A stretch of DNA of 64,000 nucleotides from positions 1-64,000 of the forward strand of contig JAOALB010000103.1 in assembly GCA_025331125.1 (NCBI GenBank), written 5' to 3'. Below the pieces are notes generated by a model that saw only the letters and a list, made by a program, of their open reading frames with translations, was not told where the DNA came from and made no database searches. Source of the DNA: Mycogone perniciosa (Eukaryota; Ascomycota; Sordariomycetes; Hypocreales; Hypocreaceae). Of this stretch, positions 36,765 through 48,898 are shown one piece after another; positions within the stretch are counted from its first letter, which is position 1, and every line of letters starts with the position of its first letter. A program made the position numbers and the translations under genes.

Positions 36765-37748
36765 TCTACTAGGTTCTGGTCGTGATCAGCAGCTATTCGC
36801 CATCTCTCGATCTTCTTCGGCGTCCTTCGGTGGTACATTCTCCGAGAGTATCGGGGAAGGGCACGTACGCATTTGGCGTAAGCAGTTAGCAGAGTCCTCC
36901 GATAGCATTACTACATGCCATTCCAGGATACTCGCACCAGTCTGTCTGAGCGGAATCCTTCGAAGCCCTCCATTGGTATTGGTACGATATGGTAGTATGT
37001 ACAGTGCTCGGTCCGCAGCTCCATCTCCAATGTTAGTCGTGTGACTCGTGTCCAATAGAATCGGGACCTTGAACCCCAAACCGAACCCCCCGAGACCGAC
37101 ATCGTCCCCCCTTGCTCACTTGGCGCTTGGGTTTGTTGGGGATCTCGATAATGACAATTAGTTGGACTGTGTCTGTACTGTACGTGCGTGCTGGCTTGAG
37201 CAGAAGGACGAGCTGGCAGAGCTCCTGATTGGCTTGCTGGTACTGAAGAGACTGTGCAAGGCAGTCCCAGAATTGCTAGGATGAGTTCGTACTGTGTACT
37301 TCGCACCCAGCAAAGGACCCTTTATCAGTTTTCAATATAGACCGTCACAACGACATGAAAAAGAGTTTTGTGTCTGATCACCAAAGTCCGCCTTTTGTCA
37401 TTCATTTTACCCGTATTTTAATATACACAAAGGTTAGCTGGTTGCCCTTCTGTCAACCGCTATACTCGTACCTGTTCCCTTAGCGCTTTGCTATTCAGAC
37501 TGTTTTGTACGTGGGGGGCGGGCCGGGTTAACATTGCACCCTTGCAGCTCTGTCCCTCCCCGCCAAAAACCGCCAGGCATCGTGGGAACTTTTCTGGTGT
37601 GCGCCCCTCCAAACCGCCTCTTTGCTTTGCACAGCTCCCTCGAAACCCTCCTCTCCATATCCTCGAGCCGCTCTCTGTGGCGCGCATCTCACCCTCCCCC
37701 CAAAGGCCCTTCTTGGTGTAAACAGCCAGACCGAAATATTTGCCCACC
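36765..37748. other. upstream region of CCT3
   Basis: The minus-strand open frame at 36911-37306 has no ATG start and no recognisable domain. The last 200 bp is CT-rich (TCCCTCCCCGCC, CCCTCCCCCC) and probably promoter and leader of the chaperonin gene. Confidence 0.4.
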
Positions 37749-39741
37749 ATGCAGGCCCCAGTGCTGGTTATGAGTGCGTCATCCAGAAGGTTCCGTCTCT
37801 GCAGGCATGCGAGCGGAGCTTCCGCCTTGAATCTCGAGAGTCATAATGGCCCCGGAAACTGACTTCAACGTGGCCAGACACCAATAGCGGTGAGAGACAG
37901 ACCGGAAGGAGAGCTCAATTATCAAATATTGCCGCTGCCAAAACGTATGGTTGCCCTGCTATCAAAAACTACCCCTTGTTTGGGTCAGGCTGGAACCCCT
38001 CGGCTTACCATTGTTTTCACTAGGGTTGCCGATATCATTCGATCATGTCTCGGACCCAAGGCGATGCTGAAGATGCTGCTCGACCCCATGGGTGGCATCG
38101 TCCTCACCAACGACGGACATGCAATTCTTCGAGAGATCGAGGTGTCCCACCCTGCCGCCAAGAGTATGATTGAGCTCAGCCGGACACAGGACGAGGAGGT
38201 CGGCGATGGTACCACAACTGTCATTATCTTGGGTATGTTTGGTCACTCCATCTTATTGGTCAACGCAGAATGGTCAAAGAAAAGAAACATTCTGACTCTG
38301 GCCTAGCTGGTGAGATCCTGGCCCAGGCTCTGCCTCAGCTCGAGCGCAACATCCACCCCGTCATTATCATCTCCGCCTTCAAGCGCGCCCTGAAGGATGC
38401 CATCGAAATCATCGACGAAATTTCTCTCCCTATTGATGTCAACGATGACAAGGCCATGAGCCAGTTGATTTCATCCTCGATCGGTACCAAGTTCGTCTCG
38501 CGTTGGATGGACCAGATGTGTGCCCTGGCTCTTCAGGCCGTGCGGACTGTCACCTGGGAGGCTGGCAATGGCAAGACTGAGGTTGATATCAAGCGATATG
38601 CCCGTATTGAAAAGGTCCCTGGTGGAGAGATTGAGGACAGCCAGGTTCTGGACGGCCTCATGCTGAACAAGGACATCACACACCCCAAGATGCGACGGCG
38701 TATCGAGAACCCCCGTATCGTGCTCCTTGACTGCCCCCTGGAGTACAAGAAGGGCGAGTCACAAACCAACATTGAAATCACAAAGGAGGATGACTGGAAC
38801 CGAATTCTTCAGATCGAGGAGGAGCAGATTAAGCTCATGTGCGATACCATCCTGGCCGTGAAGCCCGACCTGGTCATCACTGAGAAGGGCGTGTCTGGTA
38901 AGTGCAACTATTCCATGCAATCTATAAACCCTTTGATCAGGCTAACCTGAATGCAGATTTGGCCCAGCACTACCTGATGAAGGCCAATGTCACAGCTCTC
39001 CGCCGAGTGCGAAAGACTGACAACAACAGAATAGCGCGTGCTACCGGTGCCACCATCATCAACCGAGTGGACGACCTCCAGGAGTCCGACGTTGGCACTC
39101 GATGCGGTCTGTTTGAGATTGAGAAGATTGGCGATGAGTACTTCACCTTCCTTACAAAATGCAAGGACCTCAAGGCCTGCACAATCCTGCTCAGGGGTCC
39201 CTCAAAGGATGTCCTCAATGAAATCGAGCGAAACCTGCAGGATGCCATGGGCGTGGCCCGAAATGTCATGTTCCAGCCCCGCTTGTCCCCCGGTGGTGGT
39301 GCCACCGAGATGGCCGTCTCGGTGAGGTTGGCGCAGAAGGCCAAGGGTGTTGAGGGTGTGCAGCAGTGGCCGTACAAGGCCGTTGCGGATGCGCTGGAGG
39401 TGATCCCCAGGACACTGGTGCAAAACGCCGGAAAGAGCCCGGTGCGTGTGCTGACGGAGCTTCGAGCCAAGCAGGCCGAGGGTAAGAGCTCATGGGGAGT
39501 CAACGGCGACACTGGTGCTATTGTAGACATGAATGAGTACGGCGTATGGGAACCCGAGGCTATCAAGCTGCAGAGTCTCAAGACCGCCATTGAGGTACGT
39601 CTCGAGATCCCCGATTCCGTCCTATGTGAATAATGAACTAACTCTGTGTAGGCTGCTTGCTTGTTGCTAAGAGTAGACGACATCTGCAGTGCCAAGAAGG
39701 TACAGGGTGGCGCTCCCGGAGTGGGTGGAGGAGACGATTAA
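37749..39741 (+). CDS. CCT3: T-complex protein 1 (CCT/TRiC chaperonin) subunit gamma, 539 aa
   Basis: This is one of eight subunits of the cytosolic CCT ring that folds actin, tubulin and WD40 proteins using ATP. Exons: 37749-37773, 37878-37944, 38024-38232, 38307-38897, 38957-39594 and 39652-39741. All junctions keep frame and rebuild the conserved text. The start MQAPVLVM joins NTNSGERQTGR. Group II chaperonin signatures follow: SCLGPKAMLKMLLDP, GGIVLTNDGHAILREI, QDEEVGDGTTTVIIL (catalytic GDGTT), the gamma-type apical domain, and RLSPGGGATEMAV. Length and ends match the family. It converges with the PRKRIP1-like gene 320 bp downstream. An unusually short first exon (25 nt) is followed by a 104-bp intron. 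Expression is expected to be constitutive. Confidence 0.97.
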
Positions 39742-40059
39742 GGAGTCAATCGATTTTGGGCGAGGATAAAGGAAAGGGTCGTTTGGGAAGCCATGATCTG
39801 GGAAGGTCCCATGTAGGATTGCTTGGAAGGCCATACGTACCCCTATTCTAACATCATGGTGGGATGATGAGGACGAGTATAAAGACCAAGCAAGAATAGA
39901 CGAAAGAAATCAGCTCATGGAAGACGGAACGAGTAAATGTTCTGTTAATCTGCGAAGATGACATTCTATGGGGTATCACTTGTTTTTTTTCTATATATTG
40001 GTACATGTAAGACCTGTTGACCAGGCTTCAAAGTGGTTTGACGCTTTTTTCGGAGCAAT

Positions 40060-40719
40060 TCAATCGTCATCGTCATGGATGAGAAGACCAACAGTGGGTT
40101 CTGTTGAAGTAGTTGAAGGTTTTTCGTCGCTGCCTGTCTTGTCCCCTCCTTTGTCTTCCTTCTGCTGTCCATTTTCTTGCGCATCTCTGTCGGCGTGTTT
40201 GGCTGTTGCTGTTGCTACGGGTGCTGGTGATGATGCTTTGGCAGCAGCAGCACCTCCGTCGCCTCCATTCCCACCTTTGCCTTTCTTCGCCTTCCGCGCC
40301 TTGGCCTTCTCCCTCTTCTCGCGGTTCTTCCTCGTTTTTTCCTCGTCCTTTTTCTCCCTCTCAGACTTGTCCTTTTCGAAATCGACCTGTTCGCGCTCCC
40401 GACGGACTTGCTCATCCATGTCCCTCAGACGCTCATACTCGCGCCGCCGAGCGGCTTTGTAGACGTGGAACTCGCCGGAACCCGCGCCGGCGCTAGAGCC
40501 CTGGACATTGGTGACGATTTCGGGGGGAGGCGGGCGGCGGGCTGCAGAGCCGGCGGAGGAGGCTGAGGGGGGGATGCGGATTTCTTGGTCGGGTTTGGCG
40601 AAGAGGGCGTCGACGGAGGCGGCTTGGGAGGAGACGGGCGTGAGGGCGCGTTTTTTGGTGGGACGGCGGGAGCGCGGGTCCGCAGAGGTGGGGATTGATT
40701 CGGGGCCTTCGGCGGACAT
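40060..40719 (-). CDS. PRKR-interacting protein 1 homologue (DUF1168), 219 aa
   Basis: It is a single exon starting at ATG 40719 (MSAEGPESIP). The DUF1168 core (PF06658) lies at residues about 85-145: SGEFHVYKAARRREYERLR, DMDEQVRREREQVDFEKDK, then a Lys/Glu/Arg-rich helix. That core is followed by an Ala/Gly-rich part and the end GLLIHDDDD. In animals PRKRIP1 binds double-stranded RNA and sits in the activated spliceosome as a long helix; a nuclear splicing role here is inferred. The N-terminal third is Pro/Ser-rich and disordered. Tail-to-tail with CCT3. Confidence 0.9.
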   Translation of the reverse strand: MSAEGPESIPTSADPRSRRPTKKRALTPVSSQAASVDALFAKPDQEIRIPPSASSAGSAARRPPPPEIVTNVQGSSAGAGSGEFHVYKAARRREYERLRDMDEQVRREREQVDFEKDKSEREKKDEEKTRKNREKREKAKARKAKKGKGGNGGDGGAAAAKASSPAPVATATAKHADRDAQENGQQKEDKGGDKTGSDEKPSTTSTEPTVGLLIHDDDD

Positions 40720-41445
40720 GTTTGGCGGGTTTGGAGATAGGATGAAGGGGTGTCTTTAGGTGGTTTGTGGTTTGTTGGTTTGGTTTGGCTGTTGCCGCGA
40801 AGGAGAGACGAGATGAGGGTCGATGCGATGCGGCTGAAAGGAGTGCGGTATAGGTTGATTTGGCGATTGACAGAGGAGATGATTGGCTGGTATGAAGATG
40901 CACAAAGGGGAATCTATCTATGAGATGGTGTTAAGCAAAGATGGGAATGGAGAAGATGATTGACGCTGTAACCGCGCGGAAAGATGGGGGAGGTTTGCGA
41001 TGAGGCTGAGAAAAAAAAAAGTCACAGCCTATTAGCTGGCTGGAGATTTAGCCTTGCCTGCTGGGTCTAGTTGCATAAGCGCCAAGCCAAGAAGTGCATT
41101 TTATACATAGATACTCCGTCCTTCGTAAGTGGTAGTAGTAACACTTTTTGTCTTCCTTATTCGTCTCTGTTATGGAGGTATTAATCCATACACCATGGAG
41201 CCATCAGCCTGTTCTGTTCTTCGGATTCTTGGAGTTGGCTGGCCTATTATACTAACAACGACCAATATCCCCGCGTTATAGCGATTGGTGCGCTTGGGCA
41301 TGCGACGTGAGCCAAACGGCGAGAATAATCCAATTCCTGTCTATTCCAGCTACAGCTCCGGCAAGCTTGACGCACCAAAGCTGCGCATCATCGCTATTGA
41401 TCACCTTCCAACCTGACGGGCAACACGAGTCGCAGGAGAAGCAGC
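40720..41445. other. intergenic
   Basis: It holds the promoter and leader of the PRKRIP1-like gene and the 3' flank of the DUF6546 relic. A motif variant (TACTCCGTCCTTCGTA) lies at about 41111-41126. No gene is seen. Confidence 0.4.
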
Positions 41446-42686
41446 TTAAGTTGTGCCCTGGGCCACCCTCTCTCCCTCCCGCCGTATCTGCCATAGGGAT
41501 ACAGGATCAACCACTCGACATGGCAAGTCCAAATGATGGATATCATCGCCATGGGAACCAATAGTACCTTGGACTCGCCGCTTGTTGATCCGGAGTTCAA
41601 ACAAATTGAACTTGGAGGCAACCCTTTGCCATACCTCCGCCACATGGGGCCCTAGCTCTAGATCCCACGTACCGCGCCAAGTAATAGAAGGATAGCCTTT
41701 TCCCGTATGATATATAAATGCACAGGCATCTCCATTTCTGCCATTCCAGAGTGCCATAGTATGTAATCTGGGCATCTTTAGTGCAGCTACTCCAGCATTA
41801 TATAGTAGAGCATAAATCGCACCCACCCTGGGATCTGCGATGCGGATGCTATCCACTTGGTCCCAGGGCAACCAGTGATTGCGCAGTGCTGCAGCAAGAT
41901 CGTCGTTGAAATATTCAAACACTGATAATCTCTTGAGCGTTTTTAGGAAGGTATGCTTCGATTATAGGTATGAATTCTATAGTTTATATATTAGTGGTTT
42001 AACGCGTGGGACATAAATGGGGACTTTGAGGCGGTGATGTTATTGGGAGAGGGGATAATATTGTCGGCTTAGACACGTACCCCCATCACGTAGTGTTTTC
42101 CGCCCGCGATCTCATGGCCACCATGACTCGTAAATCATGCATTCCAGACGAGGAAGCTTGTCCAATATAAGCTGTAGAGCCCGGGGGAGAAACCAACGGC
42201 GGAGTTGTCGACGTATTATAAAGGTTGTAACAGCATTAACTTGAGGTAGTTCTTCCCGGAAGCGTAAGTCGATCATTCGAAGAGCCGGAATATAGCTGGT
42301 CCGGAAGGGGTCTTAACTTGCTGGCCATTGACCCAGCCATGCTTTGGATCATGCCACCCGATACCGATTTCCTGTAGCTTCCTTGCACTTTCAGAAATCC
42401 CGTCTCCATTATCCTCATGATCAGAGGCGAAATGGTAATTCTTGAACCAGTGATCCGAATCACTGGGAGAATAAGCGTTAAGTTCCAACGTCAAGCAATT
42501 CGCTGGCTTCCATGTGCTGAGAATAGAAAAGAGCTTCCAGATAGCGTTTCTGATGGTGGTGTCATTGCGTGATGTCCAGGAAGATGTATATCTTGGCAGC
42601 TCTATATCGGGCCAAATATGGTGAACGAGCTCCCTCTGCTGAGTAATCATATGTTTGAGATCATCTAGGCATTGAAGTAAATACAC
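41446..42686 (-). pseudogene. DUF6546-type (F-box-like fungal family) pseudogene
   Basis: From 42686 leftward: LLQCLDDLKHMITQQRELVH, IWPDIELPRY, NAYSPSDSDHWFKNYHF. This is the N-terminal half of the DUF6546 region, without the preceding F-box and without a usable start. Near 42270 the frame shifts. The next segment, VNAVTTFIIRRQLRRW to LDKLPRLECMIYESWWP, ends at a TGA. After an intron-like gap the C-terminal part resumes: LKTLKRLSVFEYFNDDLAAA, GKGYPSITWRGTWDLELGP, HVAEVWQRVASK. Order and spacing match the family, so this is one decayed gene. Function of the family is unknown. Confidence 0.6.
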
Positions 42687-42874
42687 TTGCGATAGTGCCG
42701 TAATTCAGCCAAATACATCATTTACTATCCCATGTGACTTATAATTCGAATTTTGGTGGCTTCTGGATGAGTGGATTAGTTGCAATGATACAATAACTGG
42801 CTAAAAGTCTGTGGGCACCCACCTCACCACCTAGTTCCAGCTCAGCGTCGCGATTAACCGACTACGTGATGATT

Positions 42875-44081
42875 TTACAAATTCGCCTCATCTGGCCCTG
42901 ATACCAAGTAATGCTTTGGACTGTATATTGACCATCCCACACTCTTGGTGAGGAATCCAGACACACCAAGCTTGTCGAGCCCGCCCCGAGCTGTAACCAT
43001 CTTGATGATTCCCATGCCGTGTGTGAAAAAGGCTTCCAGATCCCCTTCAAAGAACTACAATTGGATAGTTAGTTCTCCCCTCCGTGAAAAATGGAAGCAT
43101 ATTACGTACAGATTCGGACGCCATGATCAAAGCCAGGGCAATGGTTGTATCAGTAGCTACTCCCTGAGACGCAATCGCATCTTTTGCCATCTCGAGGCAC
43201 GTGAGACGATACTGCAGTTTTTTGATGGAGAATTTCTTTGAGTTACTGTTGCTCGTGTTGGCAGCGTAGTTGCGACATGCTACGTAGAAGATGGCAGCCA
43301 TCAAGCTGGGTTGGGCCATGGCAAAGGGCACCCAATCCTCTCTCATTGAGGCTTGAAATACAGTCTCTTCTTCTTTGTGATAGCATGCCTTGTAGCCGTA
43401 CAAAATGACATAGTTGAGGTCTATTAAAAGGGGAGGGTAAGTTTCCGATCCTTCAAAGAGATGCAGGTGGTTCAAGGGAAGTAGGGCCATGAATAAAAGA
43501 TGCACTTACAAAAGTCAAAAAGGTACTGCTCATCCTCCGAAAGTGACCTGGCAAACCCTTGATATGCGTCCTTGCGAGCGCCTCCAATCAGCTGCATCGG
43601 ACTTGGTGAACGACTCCTGAGCCGGCCGGTCGTTCTCGGAAGCAACGGTGATGTTTGTTGCTTAGGGGCAAGTTTGCGATATCCGGTTTTGACCCCGAAG
43701 CGTATCTGGGGCATGAATCGTGACCCTGTTTCGTTATTCTCCTGTAAATCAGTATATTCTTCTTCCCTCTCATCCATGTCCAAATAGCCTCCTTATAGCC
43801 TGGCCACCGGAAAGCGAGGCAGGCTTGGCAGACTGGTATTGCTTCTTTTCCCGCTGAAGAGCACGCGAATGCTTAGCTGCGTGGGATCTGATTAGCCCGA
43901 GGCTGCTTGCGTTGGCGGTGTCATCTGGGTGCATGATGTTGATGAATTGGATCATGCCGGCCTGCGATTGTTGTTGGTGTCTGCTGCTAGACGTTCGGCT
44001 GTTGGCCGGTCTACCGCGACCTCTCCTCGGAATCATGGCTGTTTGCTCATTTATCAATGGCTCAGCCTTTTCGGTATTCAT
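42875..44081 (-). CDS. Fungal_trans_2-type regulator without zinc cluster (334 aa model)
   Basis: Model exons: 44081-43800, 43741-43510, 43420-43110 and 43054-42875. The last two introns are standard (GTAAGT...ATAG, GTACGT...GTAG). The first needs a GC-AG intron (donor GCTATA), so that junction is doubtful. The N-terminus has an AT-hook-like RRGRGRPANS and then QFINIMHPDD...LIRSHAAKHSRA. This is the opening of a fungal regulator-like family that lacks Zn2Cys6. The middle and end (FFEGDLEAFFTHGMGIIKMV, ARGGLDKLGVSGFL) match the PF11951 helical domain. The protein ends soon after this motif, shorter than the usual 400 or more residues, so it may be truncated. ATG at 44081 is the first in frame. 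It shares the minus strand with the SDR gene 300 bp upstream. Confidence 0.6.
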
Positions 44082-44380
44082 TTTCGGATCTTTTATCAAT
44101 AAAAAGCGTATTTCAGATGGAAGAGAAATGGCCGGACTCTTGAGTTTACGTGCTGTTGATTTAGGGAATGGAAATAAAGGAGGGAGAAAGCAGCAATTAA
44201 ATAGCTTTGTCCGATCTGACTCAGCTAGTGGTTCAAACCAATCATCGGAGCCCACCTACAGATAGTGAGATTCTCAACCATCTAACCCCAAGAGGCCATT
44301 ACGATAGTATATGATATATGAATACATCTTAGCTTGATAGACTGATTTAGCCTGTATTAAACGACAACGGAGTTCTTGCT

Positions 44381-45516
44381 TTATCCATTCAACTTCTTGT
44401 GCTCGACGATATATTCCACTGTCTCTGTCACACTTGTCTCGAAACTGATCCAATCACGCCCGGCCCATTTCTTGATCAAATCAGGAGCGATGTCATTCTC
44501 GATTTTGTAGGTCAAAGTGGGGTTACCAGGGAGAAAGTCGTCAACAAACTTGCGGCTCGGATAAGCCTTGCGTAGGATATCGAGACAGTCATTCCAGTTG
44601 AATGATGCCGCGAGGACCTGGATGCGTTGGCCCTTGACATCTGGATCGAGCATGGTGGCAATATGAATAATTGCAACATCAGTGACGTGCGAGTAATACA
44701 CTATTCGCGGAGAGCAGAGGTCAGTCAGTCGTTCTTGGGTCTTCACCCATGTCTAGGTAGAAGGTGTGCAAATTCGGAATACATACTTGCAGGTATCTGC
44801 AAAGAGGCAGTATTGCCCAGGTACAGCTGCTCGAAAAGTTGTGGCGGTACCGACCGAAGGTGTTTATCGACCCGGATACTTCCCAAGACGACACAAGGGC
44901 CGACCGAGTTGACAACCCATGGTAGCTTCTCGTCCTCGACAAATTTCCATACTGCCTTCTCAGCCTCAACTTTGGCAGCACAGTAAACAGGGATGATTCG
45001 GTCAGCTTCGTAGGGGGGTGGAGCCCAGGCAACCTGGGCTGCTGCCTCGTTCCAGGTGTCCAAATTCGTGATTGTATCGGAAACCCCAGGCGTCGGAAAT
45101 GTGGCAGCCCAGAAGGTAGACGTGAAGACGAAGCGCTTAACTGACGGCTCGCGGGCTGCAGATCGGCACACCGTAAGGGCGGCCTCGACAGTCGCGGGGA
45201 TACCAATATTGGGGTCCGCCACAAAGTCGCTAATGACTGCGACGTGAATCACCGCCGACACTCCTTTGACAGCGTCATCGAAGGCGTTAGGTACGCTGGT
45301 ATCAGCAACAACCAGCTCAAGGTCGCCTCGTTCGGCATACGGAGAGACAAAGTCGTCGTCTAACAGCCATTGGCTAGACGCCAGATCGCGAACAGTACCA
45401 CGAACCTTGAAGCCTCGTTTCAGCAACTCTGTCACGATGTGGCTCCCAGTGTGGCCGTTTGCAGCAGTGACAAGGACCCATGAGCCTTGGGGGATGGTGG
45501 TAGTGTTGTCGGCCAT
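44381..45516 (-). CDS. NAD(P)-dependent epimerase/dehydratase-type reductase (extended SDR, GRE2/DFR-like), 349 aa
   Basis: Exons are 45516-44787 and 44700-44381. The 86-bp intron has GTATGT and ATAG, and joining gives IPAMYYSHVTDVAIIH. The N-terminal Rossmann motif is VTAANGHTGSHIV, where family members usually have TGANGHxG, so the first glycine is Ala here. The active-site pair is YCAAK (YxxxK), followed by EAEKAVW. FTSTFWAA corresponds to the catalytic Ser/Thr strand. Relatives such as yeast Gre2 reduce aldehydes and ketones with NADPH; plant relatives are dihydroflavonol reductases. The substrate here is unknown. The next gene downstream on the strand is the Fungal_trans_2 regulator, which may hint at co-regulation, though they are separate units. 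Confidence 0.85.
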
Positions 45517-46812
45517 TATTGTAGTTTTGTGTCGAGGAGAAGGAATCGTTTTCAAGAGGAATAAGAAGTTTGCTGCACAACAACAGTTTGACTTTGAAAG
45601 AAGTGTGCATTGTGGCCTCCTTTATACTCAGAATTTCACATCGTCCCATGGCACTGCTTACATTGTGACGCACGAGTCAATGATACGGACGTACTGATTC
45701 TGCGTGTAGATTTGCCATCATAATTGAGGTCCCCACGAATGAAGATAGAGCTTCGTAATACGAGCAACTTCCTCATTTGGCAAATGGAGCCCTCTTCTCC
45801 CAATATTGGTTCTCGATGCCATTACCAATGACATTGGTCTCAATACTTGTAAGACGGTATCCCGGCTGGTCGGCTGTGACGTTGGCGCTCTGTCCATCTA
45901 ACTCGGACCCAACCAATCATTGGGAGTTTTTAAACATCAACAAATTCCTATTTGGACCTAGTAACGTCGACTGAGGCTCTGATCCCTTATTAGCAATGTA
46001 TGGAGCTAGTAGGGGACTTACAGTATCGCCAAAAATGCCTGCAAGAGGAATAGTTGCGAAGGAATTTATGTATAAAAAAACGAGAATTCTACTCCGTACT
46101 GTTTTTCATTTAAATGAATTTAGGTGGTAGCAGCGCCTAAAGTCATTCAAATACAACTCGTAAAGACATTTAACTTGATTTCTGCTTATCTAGTAATACA
46201 AGTACTATAATATGCATTTGCTGGCTATTACTGCGCCTGTTTATTAAACAATAAAAAGAAAAAGATAATAATATCATTGATATTATAATTAAATATTTAA
46301 ATTAATTTAACTATTAAAAAACGTAGACGAAGTAGTAACATGATATTACTAGAAGTTTCTCTAAGCTTTTAATTTACTATTTTATTCTTACGTGATATTA
46401 AAGGCAGTGTTTTTTATTAAGCTTACTTAAAACATTTAAGTGCGTAAAGATTAGTAATGATAGTTTAGGTGACTTTTTAGTACGGAATACTCTTTTTTCC
46501 CCCGCAGTTAAGCTCATCTACCAGTAGGATACAAGGTCCGTCCTAGGGCTGCTGATCAATATTCCCGTGTTCTTAGCAACACGATACTCGTAGATAAGGT
46601 ACTAAGGTAAGCTCTGAGCCTCATCCACTCGCCACGGTCTCTACAGGATGTCTGATCAATGGAGCGAAGGGCGAAGCACTATACAGTCGTCCCTAGGACG
46701 CGGCCAACTTCACCACGATGCATGATGTTTGCATTGACATGTTCGGCATGTTGTCGGGTGTCGGGAGAGATACAAAGACAACAGGAGGCTGCCTTTACTG
46801 CTCCCAAAAGTC
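45517..46812. other. intergenic with strongly AT-rich core
   Basis: From about 46030 to 46480 the sequence is very AT-rich (runs of TTAATTAAATATT type) and non-coding, as expected for a mutated repeat relic. Motif variants lie near 46091, 46325 and 46474. The right end is the F-box gene's presumed promoter. Confidence 0.5.
45620..45626 (-). promoter_or_regulatory. TATA box of the reductase gene
   Basis: TATAAAG on the minus strand, about 105 bp upstream of ATG 45516, followed by a GA/CA-rich leader. Confidence 0.45.
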
Positions 46813-48643
46813 ATGGAAGGCCGCCCGATCGCATCGCAAAGCCTCCTTTTGGCCCTGCCGCCTGAGATTCTGGGCGACATCATGGACTTGATCGCGGATG
46901 ATAAGCCCACTCTATCTGCCCTCGCTCTGGTAAACAGCGACTGCAGACAGCTAGCCCGCTCTTGTCAGTTTGCTGATGTCTGCTTTGACTATGGGACACA
47001 TGCAACTAAGCTTCTACATCAACTCCTGACAGAAGCCCAAGCTAGGAAGGATGTCTCCAGCAACGCTGCCCGTCCGCTGTTCATCGGACCTTGCATTCGT
47101 AGAGGCTCGTATTGTCAGCCAGGAGCGGCGTGATGAGCTACGCGAAGAAGCAATGGATTCGTACCTTATCAGATACCGCACTCCTCTTCTCGCAGCTTTG
47201 GCGCTAGCAATGCCCCATCTTGAGGCTCTTTTGTGGTGCGATGGGATATGCCTCGACAACAACTTCTTTAAAACCATTGCAAATCTGCCCATACGGCATC
47301 TCAAGTTAGCCAGAGCCAGCATTGGAGGACCATACCGCCTGGAGCCACCGATGGTACTGCCTACCATACCACTACAGTCACTCTCTCTGGAAATTTCTCT
47401 TTGTGGAGACGAGATTCACGAAGGGGAGGCGACAGGCGATACCAATGATTCGGAAAACAAGTACCTATCGCCTTTCATAACGACCTTTCTACAACGTTGC
47501 AGCGGAACGCTGGAGCGTCTAACCATTGAAGACCGAAACTATGAAGGTAAATCATTTTTCGGCCACCAGCCCATTGTTTCCCCCCGTCTTCGGTATCTCG
47601 ATCTCTGTTACACGAGGTGCTGTCCCAGCCCAGTAGCTTGGTCTTCGCTACTAGCTGCACCACTGAAGCATCTCACCTTGCCTCTGAACGGCTTGAAAGG
47701 CCTCAAACAACCCATGTCCATCTGCGAGCCTCTTCGTGACCTTGAAACGCTAGTCGTACCACGTCTCATAGGCATAGACACAAAAACGGCAAAGCCGATC
47801 ATCGACTTTATTTCACGGCACCAGCACATCAGTAAACTTTCTTTCAAGGACGGTACACCACAACTCATGGACTGCCACCTTCTTCCGCTTCTGTCTAATG
47901 GAAGATGGTCGAACCTCACCTCCCTCTCATTATCATGGAAGGGTCCGGGGATTTCGGAGGAAACACGCCCAAACATTGCCTATGTTACAGCAGAATCCCT
48001 AGCTGCCATTGGTATCATTAAGTCGTTGGAGCAGCTATGTCTAAGTGCCGGTGAGTGTTTTGGCTGGCGTCACCAGTGGCTGGTCGACCACGACGAGGTG
48101 CGGTCGAGGCTCCGAGGCTTGGAAAATCTCAAGAGGCTCGCATTCTCGAGAGATACGTATGGGCGCCCTGATGACACGATTGGTAGTGATGTGGAAATTT
48201 ACCATGAGAGTCGGTCTGTAACATGGACAGAGCACCAGGACGCTTTAGAGCGGCCGTACCTGGACATAGCCGGATCTGTTGACCATATGGAGGAGAGATC
48301 TGGCGACGACGACAATACGGCGGACAATCATGAGGATGAAGATGAGAGCGATGATGGTGACTCTGAGTCGGCTGATACCAGAGATGGTAATGACGATGGC
48401 CTTGGGTTTGATAACGTCGAGATTTGGGAGCGTGCACACCGCAACCGCATGCTTCGGGAAGCAGAAGAGTATGCAGACCTATTCCCCAATCTAAATTGGG
48501 CGTATTGTGGTCAATTACCCATGTCAATTCGAACGAAGCAGACATTGGAAGGCATAATCCGCGTTGCTACACCCCTAAGCAAGAAGAGAGATTCCTGCTG
48601 GACGCTCTTGATGCGGATGTTTGAGATGGGGGCAGACCACTGA
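46813..48643 (+). pseudogene. F-box protein gene with single-base frameshift
   Basis: The N-terminal F-box (LLLALPPEILGDIMDLIADD, LSALALVNSDCRQLARS) starts at ATG 46813. It reads to GPCIR near 47100, where the frame shifts by one base (CGTAGAGGCTCG). It then continues for about 510 codons: ARIVSQERRDELREEAMDSY, LEALLWCDGICLDNNFF, IRHLKLARASI and leucine-rich-like repeats. An acidic Asp/Glu stretch follows (about 48290-48400), and the end is CWTLLMRMFEMGADH. F-box proteins are the substrate-recruiting part of SCF ubiquitin ligases. No plausible intron spans the break. Removing one G of the GG pair would merge the frames, so this is either a very young pseudogene or a sequencing error. The rest of the frame is undamaged. 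Confidence 0.7.
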
Positions 48644-48898
48644 TCGTATCTGGTTTAGATCGGCCTCTCAGGTAGTATTCTTCTTTGGTGACTCGCTCCT
48701 CTTGCACTTGGCAATTCATGTCAATCCCGCCGAATTTGACTTCACATTGAAGTAAGTAACATGCGGAAAATGGGGAGAGGGGGAGACCGATAGTACTGAA
48801 TGGAGACTTTGAGTCTATAGACCAATCAGGACTGTTACAATATGACATCCTGTGTGCTATGTAAGTGAATAGTCAAGCAATCGCCAATGCAGGTCTAA
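48644..48898. other. short spacer
   Basis: The 3' flank of two converging units. Nothing is recognised. Confidence 0.4.

Noticed and set aside
36911..37306. 131-codon minus-strand open frame upstream of CCT3
   Set aside because: It begins with GTG, has no recognisable domain and overlaps the CCT3 promoter.
38970..39695. 241-codon minus-strand open frame
   Set aside because: It is entirely antisense to conserved CCT3 exons.
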